Positions 42,094-50,120 of a stretch of 64,000 nucleotides of DNA are shown in pieces (within the stretch, counting starts at the first letter, position 1; every line of letters begins with the position of its first letter). The translations under genes were made by a program, and so were the position numbers. This DNA comes from a virus. Location of the stretch: positions 30,521 to 94,520 of the IMG/VR virus record IMGVR_UViG_3300032323_003820; one strand, written 5' to 3'. The notes beneath the pieces were generated by a model, which saw nothing but the letters and a program-made list of their open reading frames with translations, was not told where the DNA came from and did no database searches.

Positions 42094-42621
42094 ATGCCAA
42101 AATTCACCATCGACATTCATGGAAGAGGTTCAGAAATTAATGCACACAACATTTCTTCAGAACAAAAGGAAAAATTGAATCACCTCAACCTCGATGAGTG
42201 TATTTTAGAAGATGTTGCAGATATTTTAGAATTCGATGACACATTTAGTCTCATAGAAAGTGATGAAATCTATATTGGTGCACATCCTGAAAATTCAAGA
42301 TTGACAGTCACACAACAAGATAATGAGACAGAGGTTTTTTCTGATGAAATAAATTCATTAATTTTTTCTGAAACTATTTCCAATCAAACTTCTACTACCG
42401 AAATTTACCAAAAGAATAAACTTTACGTCAACGATAATATCAAGGGAACTTTTTTCACTTTGGAGTTTGAAGGTGAAAAGTTCGAACCTGAGTTTTTGGA
42501 AATACACTTTACTGAAGTAGAAGGGATAGAATTAGTTTCATCATTCAAATACAAAGGAGAAGAATGTACATTTGGAGATTATTGGAGTAAAGGAATTGTT
42601 TATTTTTTATCGAATGAGTAG
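42094..42621 (+). CDS. Acidic hypothetical protein
   Basis: A 175-residue, Glu/Asp-rich, beta-prone protein (MPKFTIDIHGRGSEINAHNIS). No recognised domain. Its end overlaps the DUF2061 gene by 8 nt. Confidence 0.6.
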   Translation: MPKFTIDIHGRGSEINAHNISSEQKEKLNHLNLDECILEDVADILEFDDTFSLIESDEIYIGAHPENSRLTVTQQDNETEVFSDEINSLIFSETISNQTSTTEIYQKNKLYVNDNIKGTFFTLEFEGEKFEPEFLEIHFTEVEGIELVSSFKYKGEECTFGDYWSKGIVYFLSNE

Positions 42622-42841
42622 AAAAAATATCAACATACAAATCTATAAAACTATCAGTTATAGAATCGTGGGTTCTCTAACCACAGTTGTCCTTTCATTA
42701 ATATTAGGACTTGAAATCAATTGGGCGGTCATTTTGGGAATAGGTGAATTGTTACTTAAACCAATTTTATATTTTCTCCATGAAAGTCTTTGGGATAAAT
42801 ACAAAAAGAAAATCGAGTATTCCTCTGATAAGATTTTCTAA
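42614..42841 (+). CDS. DUF2061 membrane protein
   Basis: 75 residues from ATG 42614. KTISYRIVGSLTTVVLSLILG and LGIGELLLKPILYFLHESLWDK match the two-helix DUF2061 family (K-x-x-x-Y-R..., E-x-x-x-K-x-x-L-Y-x-x-H-E-x-x-W). Function unknown. Host homologues occur beside sulfate-assimilation genes in some bacteria (from memory), which is notable given the sulfotransferases here. Confidence 0.82.
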   Translation: MSRKNINIQIYKTISYRIVGSLTTVVLSLILGLEINWAVILGIGELLLKPILYFLHESLWDKYKKKIEYSSDKIF

Positions 42842-42850
42842 AATTTTTGG

Positions 42851-42857
42851 TATTTAT
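42851..42857 (+). promoter_or_regulatory. TATTTAT late-promoter-like motif
   Basis: TATTTAT, 5 nt before the ATG at 42863. Confidence 0.5.
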
Positions 42858-42862
42858 TGTCA

Positions 42863-44749
42863 ATGGACAATATATTATTAAACATCAGTGAAATTTATTC
42901 TGAGATTTTGAAAACAAAATCTCTTATCAAAGAACAAGAAGAAAAAAAAGTTCATATTTTCGGAGGTGCCAGTTGCAAATGGGGTGGAGGTCCTGACGGA
43001 CACGCATCATTTAATCCAAAAACATGGCAGGTAAATAGAGCTTGGGACATTATGGGTTCTGAAGGAACTAGTGTCTACGCGGTAGACAACGGGGTCATCA
43101 CAAGAGTAGAACAAAAAAAACACAATCCTGAAACCAAAGAATACGGTTATTCTATCGAGATGAATACCGAAGGGGATAAAATATATTACACACATTTATC
43201 TTCTATAGGCCCAAAAGTAAAACAAGGACAAAAAATATCCCAAGGAGATTTATTAGGTAAAATTGGAAAACCCACCGATGACCCTAACTGGCCAGCTCAT
43301 GTTCACCTTGCATTAGAAAATGGAGATATCAAGAAATTAGTGGATGCTTATTGTAATGTAATATTAAAAAAGGGTTCAGGAACAACGACTGGTGGAACAG
43401 GAAGTAGTTCTGCATCTACTGATAGTGACATATACTACGGAAATAAATCATTTGCCAATTTAGTTTTGGGTGACAAATATAAATTAGAATCAACTGAAGA
43501 AATGAAATCAATAAATGAAGTTACAATGATGGCACCTGTACCAATCAAACCAGGATTTAAAGGTAATTTTTCACAAGTAAGAAAAGGTGGATACATTCAT
43601 CCAGGTACAGATATACCTATACCATCAGGAACTCCCGTAAAATCACCGTTGTCAGGTAAGGTAGTCGGTGTTCATTCAAATCGACATCCTTGTGGCGGTA
43701 CAATAGATATTGAGTACAGTGATGGATTTTGGTCAAGATTCTGTCATATGAAACAAATAAAGGTGAAAGTAGGGGATTTAGTCAATAGAGGTGATGTTGT
43801 TGGATTAAGTGGAGGGGGTGCGAATGATTTTGGTAAAGGGAGGTCATCAGGACCACATTTACATTTTACATTGAAAAAAAATGGTCAAAAAGTTGACCCT
43901 GCTCATTATATGGAAAAGTTTAATGCTGCAGACATCACATACGATAGTTCAATAAATTCGGATTCATCTACAACTTCAGACGAAGATTCAATTGAGGGTG
44001 AAGTTGATTATTCTTCGGGTATAAATGCCTTAAACTCTACCGGTACTCAAAAATCAAGTTCAAAAATATTCTTTGGAAACAAAGAATTGGCAGATTTACT
44101 ATCTAGCTCCGTAAATATGAAATTCGAAAATGAAATAAAAGAAGAAAAAGTTTATGGTGACTTCGGTAAATCACAGCAATCGAGATATGGCTCTATTACT
44201 TTACCAAAAGAAAAAAATGAAAAAATCAAAAGTCCAGTTGATGGTTCGATTACAAGGGGAAAATTTAACCCTTCATGTATAAATCAAATATCAATATCTC
44301 ATGAAATGGATGGAGATATCTTTATCCTTGAATATTGTGGAATCAGTAAACCGAGTGTCAGAAACGGTAATAAAGTATCAAAAGGAGATATATTAGGAAA
44401 AACAGATACTGATGTTAGAATTTCTCTGTTTGATGAATCTGGTTCGAGAGTTTATATTGACAATTACATAAAAAAGGAAATTACTAAAAGTGAGAAACTG
44501 GCTTCTAAGGGAATTAAATCAGAACCTAAACTTTATTATAATACTTCTTGGGGTAGGATATTAGGTAATATACTTACAACTCCTGTAAAATGGTTTGAAG
44601 ACCAATACGATGAAACTGGTAACTTGAAACAAAAAAGATGGTCATCTCCTACTGAAAAAACACAACCAGACGATTGGATGGCTCAAGGGTCTCCTACATA
44701 TTCGAAAAAATTGAGAGAACAAATAGAAAGAATAAAAAGAATATTATAA
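42863..44749 (+). CDS. Multi-domain M23 (LytM) endopeptidase
   Basis: A 628-residue protein from ATG 42863 (the TTG at 42857 is rejected). It has three M23-like modules. The first (~45-155) has WDIMGSEG and HVHLAL but lacks the first metal His. The second (~225-350) is complete: IHPGTDIPIPSGTPV and GPHLHFTL. The third (~430-530, SPVDGSITRG...KGDILGKTDTDVRISL) has lost the ligands. Ser/Thr-rich linkers separate the first two. The likely role is cutting peptidoglycan cross-bridges as a virion or lysis enzyme. Late motif upstream, terminator downstream. Confidence 0.85.
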   Translation: MDNILLNISEIYSEILKTKSLIKEQEEKKVHIFGGASCKWGGGPDGHASFNPKTWQVNRAWDIMGSEGTSVYAVDNGVITRVEQKKHNPETKEYGYSIEMNTEGDKIYYTHLSSIGPKVKQGQKISQGDLLGKIGKPTDDPNWPAHVHLALENGDIKKLVDAYCNVILKKGSGTTTGGTGSSSASTDSDIYYGNKSFANLVLGDKYKLESTEEMKSINEVTMMAPVPIKPGFKGNFSQVRKGGYIHPGTDIPIPSGTPVKSPLSGKVVGVHSNRHPCGGTIDIEYSDGFWSRFCHMKQIKVKVGDLVNRGDVVGLSGGGANDFGKGRSSGPHLHFTLKKNGQKVDPAHYMEKFNAADITYDSSINSDSSTTSDEDSIEGEVDYSSGINALNSTGTQKSSSKIFFGNKELADLLSSSVNMKFENEIKEEKVYGDFGKSQQSRYGSITLPKEKNEKIKSPVDGSITRGKFNPSCINQISISHEMDGDIFILEYCGISKPSVRNGNKVSKGDILGKTDTDVRISLFDESGSRVYIDNYIKKEITKSEKLASKGIKSEPKLYYNTSWGRILGNILTTPVKWFEDQYDETGNLKQKRWSSPTEKTQPDDWMAQGSPTYSKKLREQIERIKRIL

Positions 44750-44750
44750 A

Positions 44751-44778
44751 AAAAACCCATCGGAAAGATGGGTTTTTT
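44751..44778 (+). terminator. Terminator
   Basis: AACCCATC-ggaaa-GATGGGTT plus T4 and further T-rich sequence. Confidence 0.8.
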
Positions 44779-44787
44779 GTTGTATCA

Positions 44788-44988
44788 TTATTTGATGATA
44801 CTACCGTCTTGGCTACCGCCACCAGATGAAACAGGGTCAACCACAGTCGTTGTAGTATCAACAACAGAGGTTGTATCTACAACAACAGAATCAACTACAG
44901 TAGAGTCAACAACAGCTTCAGAAGATGTAGATGAGCCACCGCAAGATGCAAGAGCGAAAACAGAAAGAATTAAGACTAGCTTTTTCAT
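44788..44988 (-). CDS. Small repetitive lipoprotein
   Basis: A 66-residue protein with a lipoprotein signal (KKLVLILSVFALASC, lipobox LASC) and a ~45-residue mature part built from VVDS/VVDTT repeats ending GGGSQDG. A disordered outer-membrane-anchored peptide of this size recalls phage superinfection-exclusion lipoproteins such as T5 Llp in size and location only. No sequence kinship is claimed. Confidence 0.7.
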   Translation of the reverse strand: MKKLVLILSVFALASCGGSSTSSEAVVDSTVVDSVVVDTTSVVDTTTTVVDPVSSGGGSQDGSIIK

Positions 44989-45068
44989 AAATTGTTTTTT
45001 TTGTTTATTTTCTAATATTAAATGTAACTAATATTTTTTTTATCGTCAAGTTGGGTTTATAAAATATT

Positions 45069-45449
45069 TTATATTTTCATTAATAAAGACATTGCTTTGA
45101 ACTCGCCAGCAGCAGTTTTAAGGTTGGGTATTGTGCTTGGCTCATGCCTCATGGCAAATTCTTTCTCCACTTGTGTAGATTCTATTAGAATTCGTCTCAA
45201 TTCATCTACTTCTTCTTGAGGGACATGTTCTATCAAATGAAAATGTAAATGGTTAGTCATTTTTTCCAAAAGTGCACAATTGAAATGAGGATATTCGTCT
45301 TTTTCTAATTTGATTGCGGTATCTTCTAACAATTTGGAAATTTCTTCTAAAAGAATTGAAATTCTCAATTTAAGTTCGTTTTTTGTTTTCTTGTTTGTGT
45401 TGACAAACTCAAGTGCATTCTTGCATAACTCAATAGCAATACTTAACAT
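45069..45449 (-). CDS. Helical hypothetical protein
   Basis: A 126-residue, all-helical protein with His-rich HLHFHLIEH in the middle. No recognised family. It diverges from the holin gene. Confidence 0.6.
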   Translation of the reverse strand: MLSIAIELCKNALEFVNTNKKTKNELKLRISILLEEISKLLEDTAIKLEKDEYPHFNCALLEKMTNHLHFHLIEHVPQEEVDELRRILIESTQVEKEFAMRHEPSTIPNLKTAAGEFKAMSLLMKI

Positions 45450-45465
45450 CTTTGACTAATTTAGA

Positions 45466-45472
45466 TATTTAT
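45466..45472 (+). promoter_or_regulatory. TATTTAT late-promoter-like motif (holin)
   Basis: TATTTAT, 31 nt before the holin ATG, within the divergent gap. Confidence 0.4.
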
Positions 45473-45503
45473 AATTAGGCATAAACTTTTAAATAAAACA
45501 AAA

Positions 45504-45668
45504 ATGACTAAAGAACAAGTATTAGGTATTGTTAGACACGTAATCACTTTTGCGGGTGGTATTCTAGTTGTAAAAGGATTGATTGATGATGCCATGGTTC
45601 AAGAAGTACTCGGTGGAGTTTTAGGACTTGTAGGTACTGTATGGTCAATTGTTGAAAAAAAGAAGTAA
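45504..45668 (+). CDS. Putative holin (Pam3-gp28-like)
   Basis: A 54-residue protein, MTKEQVLGIVRHVITFAGGILVVKG, with two short hydrophobic segments (VITFAGGILVVKGLI and VLGGVLGLVGTVWSIV) and a KKK tail. The R-H-x-x-T-F-x-G-G-x-L-V pattern and G-x-V-W-S-I end match a small phage holin family known to me as Pam3-gp28-like. It would permeabilise the inner membrane to release a wall hydrolase such as 42863-44749. Confidence 0.78.
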   Translation: MTKEQVLGIVRHVITFAGGILVVKGLIDDAMVQEVLGGVLGLVGTVWSIVEKKK

Positions 45669-45686
45669 TCTTTTTGGAACAAATTG

Positions 45687-45717
45687 AAAAAACTCAGACA
45701 TTGTCTGAGTTTTTTTA
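45687..45717. terminator. Bidirectional terminator
   Basis: AACTCAGAC-att-GTCTGAGTT with A- and T-runs on both sides, between convergent genes. Confidence 0.85.
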
Positions 45718-45993
45718 TTCGTTGGTGACTTTACCCTGTTTTTTTAAACTTACAACAGCTTTGTCTACTCTAGAGTCAATTTTTTTTGATAATTCTGTAA
45801 ACTTGTGACTCATTTCTGATTTGTAGTCGGAATAATCTTTTTTCAAACTTTCCATATCTGACAAAAGTTTATCCTTTCTTTTAGTACCTCGATTTACCTC
45901 AATCCACATGAAGATGATGGTAATAGCAAAGATACCTAAAAAGAACATTGAGATTGGGTGTGGAAGCGAACTAACTGTCACTTCATCTGACAT
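45715..45993 (-). CDS. Membrane-anchored coiled-coil protein near the holin
   Basis: 92 residues from ATG 45993 (ATG 46014 adds seven). One membrane helix (ISMFFLGIFAITIIFMWIEV) is followed by a charged coiled coil. The place next to the holin suggests a lysis accessory or spanin-like role, by position only. Confidence 0.6.
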   Translation of the reverse strand: MSDEVTVSSLPHPISMFFLGIFAITIIFMWIEVNRGTKRKDKLLSDMESLKKDYSDYKSEMSHKFTELSKKIDSRVDKAVVSLKKQGKVTNE

Positions 45994-46050
45994 TTTAACA
46001 ATTTGTAATAACATAATATTTGATTTTAATTATAAAATTATTTCTAATAC

Positions 46051-46142
46051 GGTTACTCCGACTCGTGATTCTGAGCTGTCACCATCAAGACAACAACTCT
46101 AGCGAGAGTCTACCCCCCAATGGGAGGAGTATACGTCATGTT
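46051..46142. other. Cluster of three hairpins in an untranslated region
   Basis: Within the gene-free stretch 46015-46210: an imperfect stem 46051-46083 (GGTTAC...GTCACC), CTCT-agcg-AGAG at 46097-46108, and a stem around 46121-46142 (TACCCCCCA/TGGGAGGAGTA). Could be a small RNA or processing signal beside the tRNA. Confidence 0.35.
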
Positions 46143-46210
46143 ACAAATATAATTACATTTATAACACGAAGTATCAGAAACGTTTTTATTTCAATGAACA
46201 ATAAGTTCTG

Positions 46211-46281
46211 TGGATGGTGTAGGAGTCGAACCTACCTTAACTGAGTCGGAGTCAATTGTCTTACCGCTAAACGAACCACCC
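46211..46281 (-). tRNA. tRNA-Arg (CCG) on a Gln/Glu-like body
   Basis: Acceptor GGGTGGT/ACCATCC, D-arm GTTT-AGCGGTA-AGAC, anticodon stem ATTGA/TCAGT with loop CTCCGAC (CCG), T-arm GTAGG-TTCGACT-CCTAC. The 5' half resembles tRNA-Gln/Glu more than typical tRNA-Arg, so identity should be tested. Confidence 0.75.
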
Positions 46282-46329
46282 TGCTAACATTTATAATTAT
46301 AATTTGAAAAAAAATGTGAATCAAATATT

Positions 46330-47019
46330 TTATCGATTATCTATATAAATTAAAACCTGTTTGTAATAGTTTGTGAATTTATCTGACCATAAATCCCATT
46401 TAATATCAACACCATCTACGGAAAGAACCTGAAAGTTATCGAATACTCTTAAATAAACATCTCTAAAAACCTTGAATCGACTTGTGAGGTCAACCCCGTT
46501 GAATTGTCCCAAATGAAATTCACCTGCAACTTTTCTAACGTTTTCTTTAATCCATATAAGATTTTCAACGTTAAAAATATCGTATTCACCTCCTTCACAG
46601 TCTGTTTTTATAAAATCTATTTTTTGAACATTATAGTTTTCTAAAAACTTTTTGAATGTAATTGTGTAGTGTTGTAATTCTTTATCATTATAGGCCTCAA
46701 TTTTATCACTTACCCCAACGTTACTTGAAATTGCTTTATTAATACATGTAACATTTCCTGTTATAGTGTTTTTGTTCAGGGTAGGGAATTGGTCAAAACT
46801 AGGTTCGACACAAAAGACATGTTTGGGTTTATTGTTCAAAATAGAATATGTAAAAATTCCTGTGCTGGCACCAACGTCCATAACAATATCCCCTTCATCT
46901 ACAGTGAAAAATTTTTCGTAAATCCTTTGATTAAAAATTTCATCCCCGATAAATGACTTGTACCATTCCGAAGAATTTCCCCAATCAAAATTTTCTAAGT
47001 TAAGATTATCCATTTCCAT
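46330..47019 (-). CDS. FkbM-family methyltransferase
   Basis: A 229-residue SAM-dependent enzyme. VMDVGASTGIFTYS is motif I, VFCVEPSFDQFPTL motif II, and IKTDCEGGEYDIF the FkbM signature. FkbM enzymes O-methylate sugars or polyketides. In phages they usually accompany glycan genes. The ATG at 47013 is an alternative start. Confidence 0.88.
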   Translation of the reverse strand: MEMDNLNLENFDWGNSSEWYKSFIGDEIFNQRIYEKFFTVDEGDIVMDVGASTGIFTYSILNNKPKHVFCVEPSFDQFPTLNKNTITGNVTCINKAISSNVGVSDKIEAYNDKELQHYTITFKKFLENYNVQKIDFIKTDCEGGEYDIFNVENLIWIKENVRKVAGEFHLGQFNGVDLTSRFKVFRDVYLRVFDNFQVLSVDGVDIKWDLWSDKFTNYYKQVLIYIDNR

Positions 47020-47029
47020 TTTTTTAGAG

Positions 47030-47101
47030 TGACCCCATTAGGATTCGAACCTAAACCGGCTCATTCGAAGTGAGACATACTATCCGTTATACTATAAGGT
47101 C
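47030..47101 (-). tRNA. tRNA-Arg (TCG)
   Basis: Acceptor GACCTTA/TGGGGTC, anticodon loop CTTCGAA (TCG), T-arm TTAGG-TTCGAAT-CCTAA. The top pair of the anticodon stem is mismatched. Confidence 0.87.
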
Positions 47102-47135
47102 ATATTTTGAACTTATTTGTATTGCCGGATTTTTA

Positions 47136-47354
47136 TCATTTATGATGATTTTTACAACTATCTTTATGTATTAATCTGTAAACACTCCCTTCACCGATAC
47201 CATATTCGATTTGATAGTATTCACATCCACTGAAATTAACTTCCCTGAATAGATTACTTGAACCTATAACTTTGGGATTAGATACATTACAAGATAACAA
47301 ATTATAAACCGAACAAAATAGTAATAATTTGAATAATAATCGTTTTTTTCTCAT
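47136..47354 (-). CDS. Small lipoprotein
   Basis: A 72-residue protein with a lipoprotein signal (LLFKLLLFCSVYNLLSC, lipobox LLSC). The mature part contains two more Cys (GCEYYQ, DSCKNHH) that may form a disulfide. Unknown function. The second tiny lipoprotein in this stretch. Confidence 0.6.
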   Translation of the reverse strand: MRKKRLLFKLLLFCSVYNLLSCNVSNPKVIGSSNLFREVNFSGCEYYQIEYGIGEGSVYRLIHKDSCKNHHK

Positions 47355-47360
47355 AAAAAT

Positions 47361-47477
47361 TTAGAATTTTCCCCATGTTGCTCTTTCCATGAGTTCGAGT
47401 CTTTTCTTTTCAACAAACTTGAGAAAATTGTAAAAGTCCACAAATTTCTTTTTGATTTTTGTAAATAAGATTTTCAT
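47361..47477 (-). CDS. Micro-protein (38 residues)
   Basis: MKILFTKIKKKFVDFYNFLKFVEKKRLELMERATW... ATG-started, strongly basic amphipathic helix, 6 nt upstream of the lipoprotein gene. Similar 'YNFLxFVE' micro-proteins occur in T4-like phages (from memory). Confidence 0.5.
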   Translation of the reverse strand: MKILFTKIKKKFVDFYNFLKFVEKKRLELMERATWGKF

Positions 47478-47493
47478 AATATTTTAGTTTTTG

Positions 47494-47565
47494 CGTCCCC
47501 TCAAGGTTTCGAACCTTGGACCCTCTCGTTAACAGCGAGATGCTCTACCACTGAGCTAAGGAGAC
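47494..47565 (-). tRNA. tRNA-Asn (GTT)
   Basis: Acceptor GTCTCCT/AGGGGAC, anticodon stem TCTCG/CGAGA with loop CTGTTAA, canonical T-arm CAAGG-TTCGAAA-CCTTG. Confidence 0.95.
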
Positions 47566-47697
47566 GTTAAGGAAAGGAGAAGATGGTCGAGTGGACAACT
47601 CCTTTTACGATTGGCGTTACTATGATGATTTCAACTCCGAAATACAACTTCCACCCATCATCAGGTTATTATGTATTCATTCCCCAATCAACCTATG

Positions 47698-47770
47698 CAC
47701 GCACGTCAGGACTCGAACCTGAAACTCCTAGTTTTGGAGACTAGTACTCTACCAATTGAGCTACGCACGT
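47698..47770 (-). tRNA. tRNA-Trp (CCA)
   Basis: Acceptor ACGTGCG/CGTGCGT, anticodon stem CTAGT/ACTAG with loop CTCCAAA, T-arm TCAGG-TTCGAGT-CCTGA. The 132 nt between this and tRNA-Asn hold no gene I can support. Confidence 0.94.
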
Positions 47771-47777
47771 ATTACTG

Positions 47778-47848
47778 AGGTCGGACCCAGGTTCGAACTG
47801 GGGTAGGAAGTTTTGCAGACTTCAGCCTAACCACTCGGCCACCCGACC
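47778..47848 (-). tRNA. tRNA-Cys (GCA)
   Basis: Acceptor GGTCGGG/TCCGACC, anticodon stem GAAGT/ACTTC with loop CTGCAAA, T-arm CCCAG-TTCGAAC-CTGGG. Confidence 0.94.
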
Positions 47849-47860
47849 ATTTATATAAAC

Positions 47861-48094
47861 CTATGAGACCATATCTAAACTAATATTTTCATTTCTCATA
47901 AGTTCGTGTAACATTTCCCTAACTTCCTCATATACATCATACTTGTCTTGTGGTAAACTGTCAGGCGCATACTTAGTTTTTGCTCTGAGGTCTTGGTCCA
48001 ACTCATACAACACAGACCAAAATTTCATTGCGTTTGAGGCAAGTTGGAAGTCTTGGTTGTCTTCAGGTAAATTAAATTCTAATATTGCTTTCAT
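47861..48094 (-). CDS. Conserved small phage protein
   Basis: A 77-residue protein. MKAILEFNLPEDNQDFQLASNAMKFWSVLYELDQDLR resembles a common T4-like phage family of unknown function (beta strand EFNLPED followed by helices). It sits between tRNA genes. Confidence 0.7.
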   Translation of the reverse strand: MKAILEFNLPEDNQDFQLASNAMKFWSVLYELDQDLRAKTKYAPDSLPQDKYDVYEEVREMLHELMRNENISLDMVS

Positions 48095-48138
48095 GTCACA
48101 AATTTACGAACTATATCTCGAAGAACCAAAAATAAAAA

Positions 48139-48168
48139 ACCCCGAATACATTTCTGTAGTTCGGGGTC
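48139..48168 (-). terminator. Terminator for leftward transcripts
   Basis: CCCCGAA...TTCGGGG stem with a T6 run on the minus strand. It lies in the gene-free stretch 48095-48324, in which I see nothing else. Confidence 0.75.
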
Positions 48169-48324
48169 GTGTATATAAGTCTTCAGGAACTTAACTAACT
48201 TGATTTGAACTACACTTGAGCATATGATGACACCAACAAGTATTTTGTTGTTCTACGTTAGTATTATGTCTAAAATTGTTGTTCATATTATAATAAATAG
48301 TAAAAAAATATAAAAAATCAATTG

Positions 48325-48411
48325 TACCTCAGGCGGGAATCGAACCCGCACGAACTTTTTCGGTTCACAGGATTTTAAGTCCTGCGTGTCTACCTATTCC
48401 ACCACCAAGGT
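48325..48411 (-). tRNA. tRNA-Leu (TAA)
   Basis: Class II tRNA with a long variable arm, acceptor ACCTTGG/CTGAGGT, anticodon stem CAGGA/TCCTG with loop CTTAAAA, T-arm GCGGG-TTCGATT-CCCGC. Confidence 0.93.
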
Positions 48412-48443
48412 ATTTAATTGATTACAAAGATAAGAAAAGTATT

Positions 48444-49154
48444 TTATTTTGCAAAACTTTCTTCAAAAATAGTGTCACTAACATTAAATTCTTCGTTCAT
48501 TGTATGGTACAAATAAATTAAACCATTTTTTAGGTCAAACTCAAAATATCCTGAAGAGCCTTCATTTATTTCCCAACCACCATGATTGTTTTCTAATTGT
48601 TGGTAACACCAATCTTCAACTGATGCCGGAACATCTAATTGATTTTCAAAATTGTCCTCAATATATCCACTATCGCCACCACCATTATATCTTAACACTA
48701 ATAAACTCGAATCTTCACTTTCTTCTGAAAGCATTTCAAGTAATTTTTTAACCTCTTCATCTTCTTGTGAATCCCATGTGGTTCCATCTTCACTGCCAGA
48801 ATCAGTATATCCACAGTATTTGGTTGCAGATACCATCTTCATATCAACATCAATATCTATCGATAACGTGACATAATTCAAATAGTCGACATAAACATTT
48901 TTGAACGTCATTTTATCGTTACAATAGATTAAAATTTTATCAATAATAGGGTAGAGAGGTTCAGGAACTTCTATGTTATGATGATTACTAAAATTCTTTT
49001 CATGTTGTCCGAAAGGAATTTCTTTATCTAAGTCAACATCGTCTGACCCATCATAGAAATTAAATTCTACTAACCCCGATGAAATTCCGAGTGATTGTAA
49101 ATATCGTGATGCAATTCTTAGGGTTTTTTTATCTTCTGATGTGAATAATTCCAT
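48444..49154 (-). CDS. Acidic hypothetical protein
   Basis: A 236-residue, very acidic protein (MELFTSEDKKTLRIASRYLQSLG). The middle holds LLVLRYNGGGDSGYIEDNFE, a strand-loop-strand with Gly-rich turn. TATTTAT at 49172-49166 is 11 nt upstream, so probably late. Family not recognised. Confidence 0.65.
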   Translation of the reverse strand: MELFTSEDKKTLRIASRYLQSLGISSGLVEFNFYDGSDDVDLDKEIPFGQHEKNFSNHHNIEVPEPLYPIIDKILIYCNDKMTFKNVYVDYLNYVTLSIDIDVDMKMVSATKYCGYTDSGSEDGTTWDSQEDEEVKKLLEMLSEESEDSSLLVLRYNGGGDSGYIEDNFENQLDVPASVEDWCYQQLENNHGGWEINEGSSGYFEFDLKNGLIYLYHTMNEEFNVSDTIFEESFAK

Positions 49155-49165
49155 AACTTTTAATT

Positions 49166-49172
49166 ATAAATA
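49166..49172 (-). promoter_or_regulatory. TATTTAT late-promoter-like motif
   Basis: Minus-strand TATTTAT, 11 nt before the ATG at 49154. Confidence 0.5.
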
Positions 49173-49526
49173 TCAATCTTCGAATTCTAATTTTTTCGTT
49201 CGTATCATCCACTGTGGTCTATTACCTTCTTTCATATTCAATACCCACTCCTTTGCACTTGGGATATATCCATAACAATCTTCTGAAACATGTTGTTCAC
49301 CTACGTATCTTGTGTAAACTGTTTTTCCATCTGAATTTTTAAACTCAGTTCCAAACTTCTGTTCCATTTCGAAAATACCTTCACTATGATGTCTAAACAT
49401 TCTATGTAGAGAGTCACCATACCAAGATTTTGTCTCGTCTAACCATTCGTGTAAATGAATATAATCTTCAGGTTTTCCTCCAAATTTTTTTGCCGAAGAC
49501 TTTGCATGTAAATTAGGGTGTGCCAT
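49173..49526 (-). CDS. DUF6915-like protein
   Basis: 117 residues from ATG 49526; the longer version lies mostly inside the preceding gene. HAKSSAKKFGGKPEDYIHLHEWLDETKSWYGDSLHRMFRHHSEGIFEMEQKFG and EQHVSEDCYGYIPSAKEWV form a conserved His-rich pattern that I associate with DUF6915. His clusters suggest metal binding. The start overlaps the sulfotransferase-like gene by 14 nt. Confidence 0.7.
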   Translation of the reverse strand: MAHPNLHAKSSAKKFGGKPEDYIHLHEWLDETKSWYGDSLHRMFRHHSEGIFEMEQKFGTEFKNSDGKTVYTRYVGEQHVSEDCYGYIPSAKEWVLNMKEGNRPQWMIRTKKLEFED

Positions 49527-50106
49527 CTTTCCAAAAGTTTTTATTATAACCAAACATTTCGAATTGTGGTTTACAGATTTCGTAAACAAAATCTGCCGTT
49601 TTTTGATTATATTCAGTATACCAAGGCAATCTTACCTTATCAGTTTTATCTTTGAACTCATTTATATATTGATTTTCGATAACTTGTTCATGATAACCAT
49701 TACCCAAAGAAATAAAAAATTCTTTCAACGGTTTTATATTCATTAGGTCTTCATTATAAAATTCAGTCCTAACAAAGTAATCTGGTTTTTTGGGTAATAC
49801 TTCCAAATATAATGGAAGATGGAGTTGATAATCCTCTTCCCAATACTCATGTTCATATAACCATTCTTCAAAGTTTCTGTAGAAATCTCGATTGTGTAAA
49901 CACGATAACCAATAAATTGAAACTATTCTTGGTAAAGGATTTCTGATGTTGAAGACCAAAGTATAGTCTAACTTATCTTCAGGAATTGATAGCTCATGCC
50001 CTCTATTTACAAAACTATCACAATGTTTTAAAAGAGACACACTAGACCTTGTACAAGCCCTTTGTGGCATGAGCCAAACAACCTTGTATTTTTCTATATA
50101 CGACAT
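49513..50106 (-). CDS. Sulfotransferase-like protein B
   Basis: A 197-residue paralogue of 40885-41493. The putative 5'-phosphosulfate loop WLMPQRACTRSS is degenerate compared with PKTxxTS. The 3'-phosphate loop FNIRNPLPRIVSIYW is kept. The shared C-terminus KPDYFVRTE...ICKPQFEMFGYN supports common ancestry. Coupled to the DUF6915-like gene downstream. Confidence 0.65.
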   Translation of the reverse strand: MSYIEKYKVVWLMPQRACTRSSVSLLKHCDSFVNRGHELSIPEDKLDYTLVFNIRNPLPRIVSIYWLSCLHNRDFYRNFEEWLYEHEYWEEDYQLHLPLYLEVLPKKPDYFVRTEFYNEDLMNIKPLKEFFISLGNGYHEQVIENQYINEFKDKTDKVRLPWYTEYNQKTADFVYEICKPQFEMFGYNKNFWKDGTP

Positions 50107-50120
50107 ATTTTTATTTTTTG

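Noticed and set aside
47577-47697. Possible extra tRNA-Ser-like sequence (GGAGAAGATGGTCGAGTGG)
   Set aside because: No matching 3' half, anticodon stem or T-arm could be found; at most a decayed fragment.
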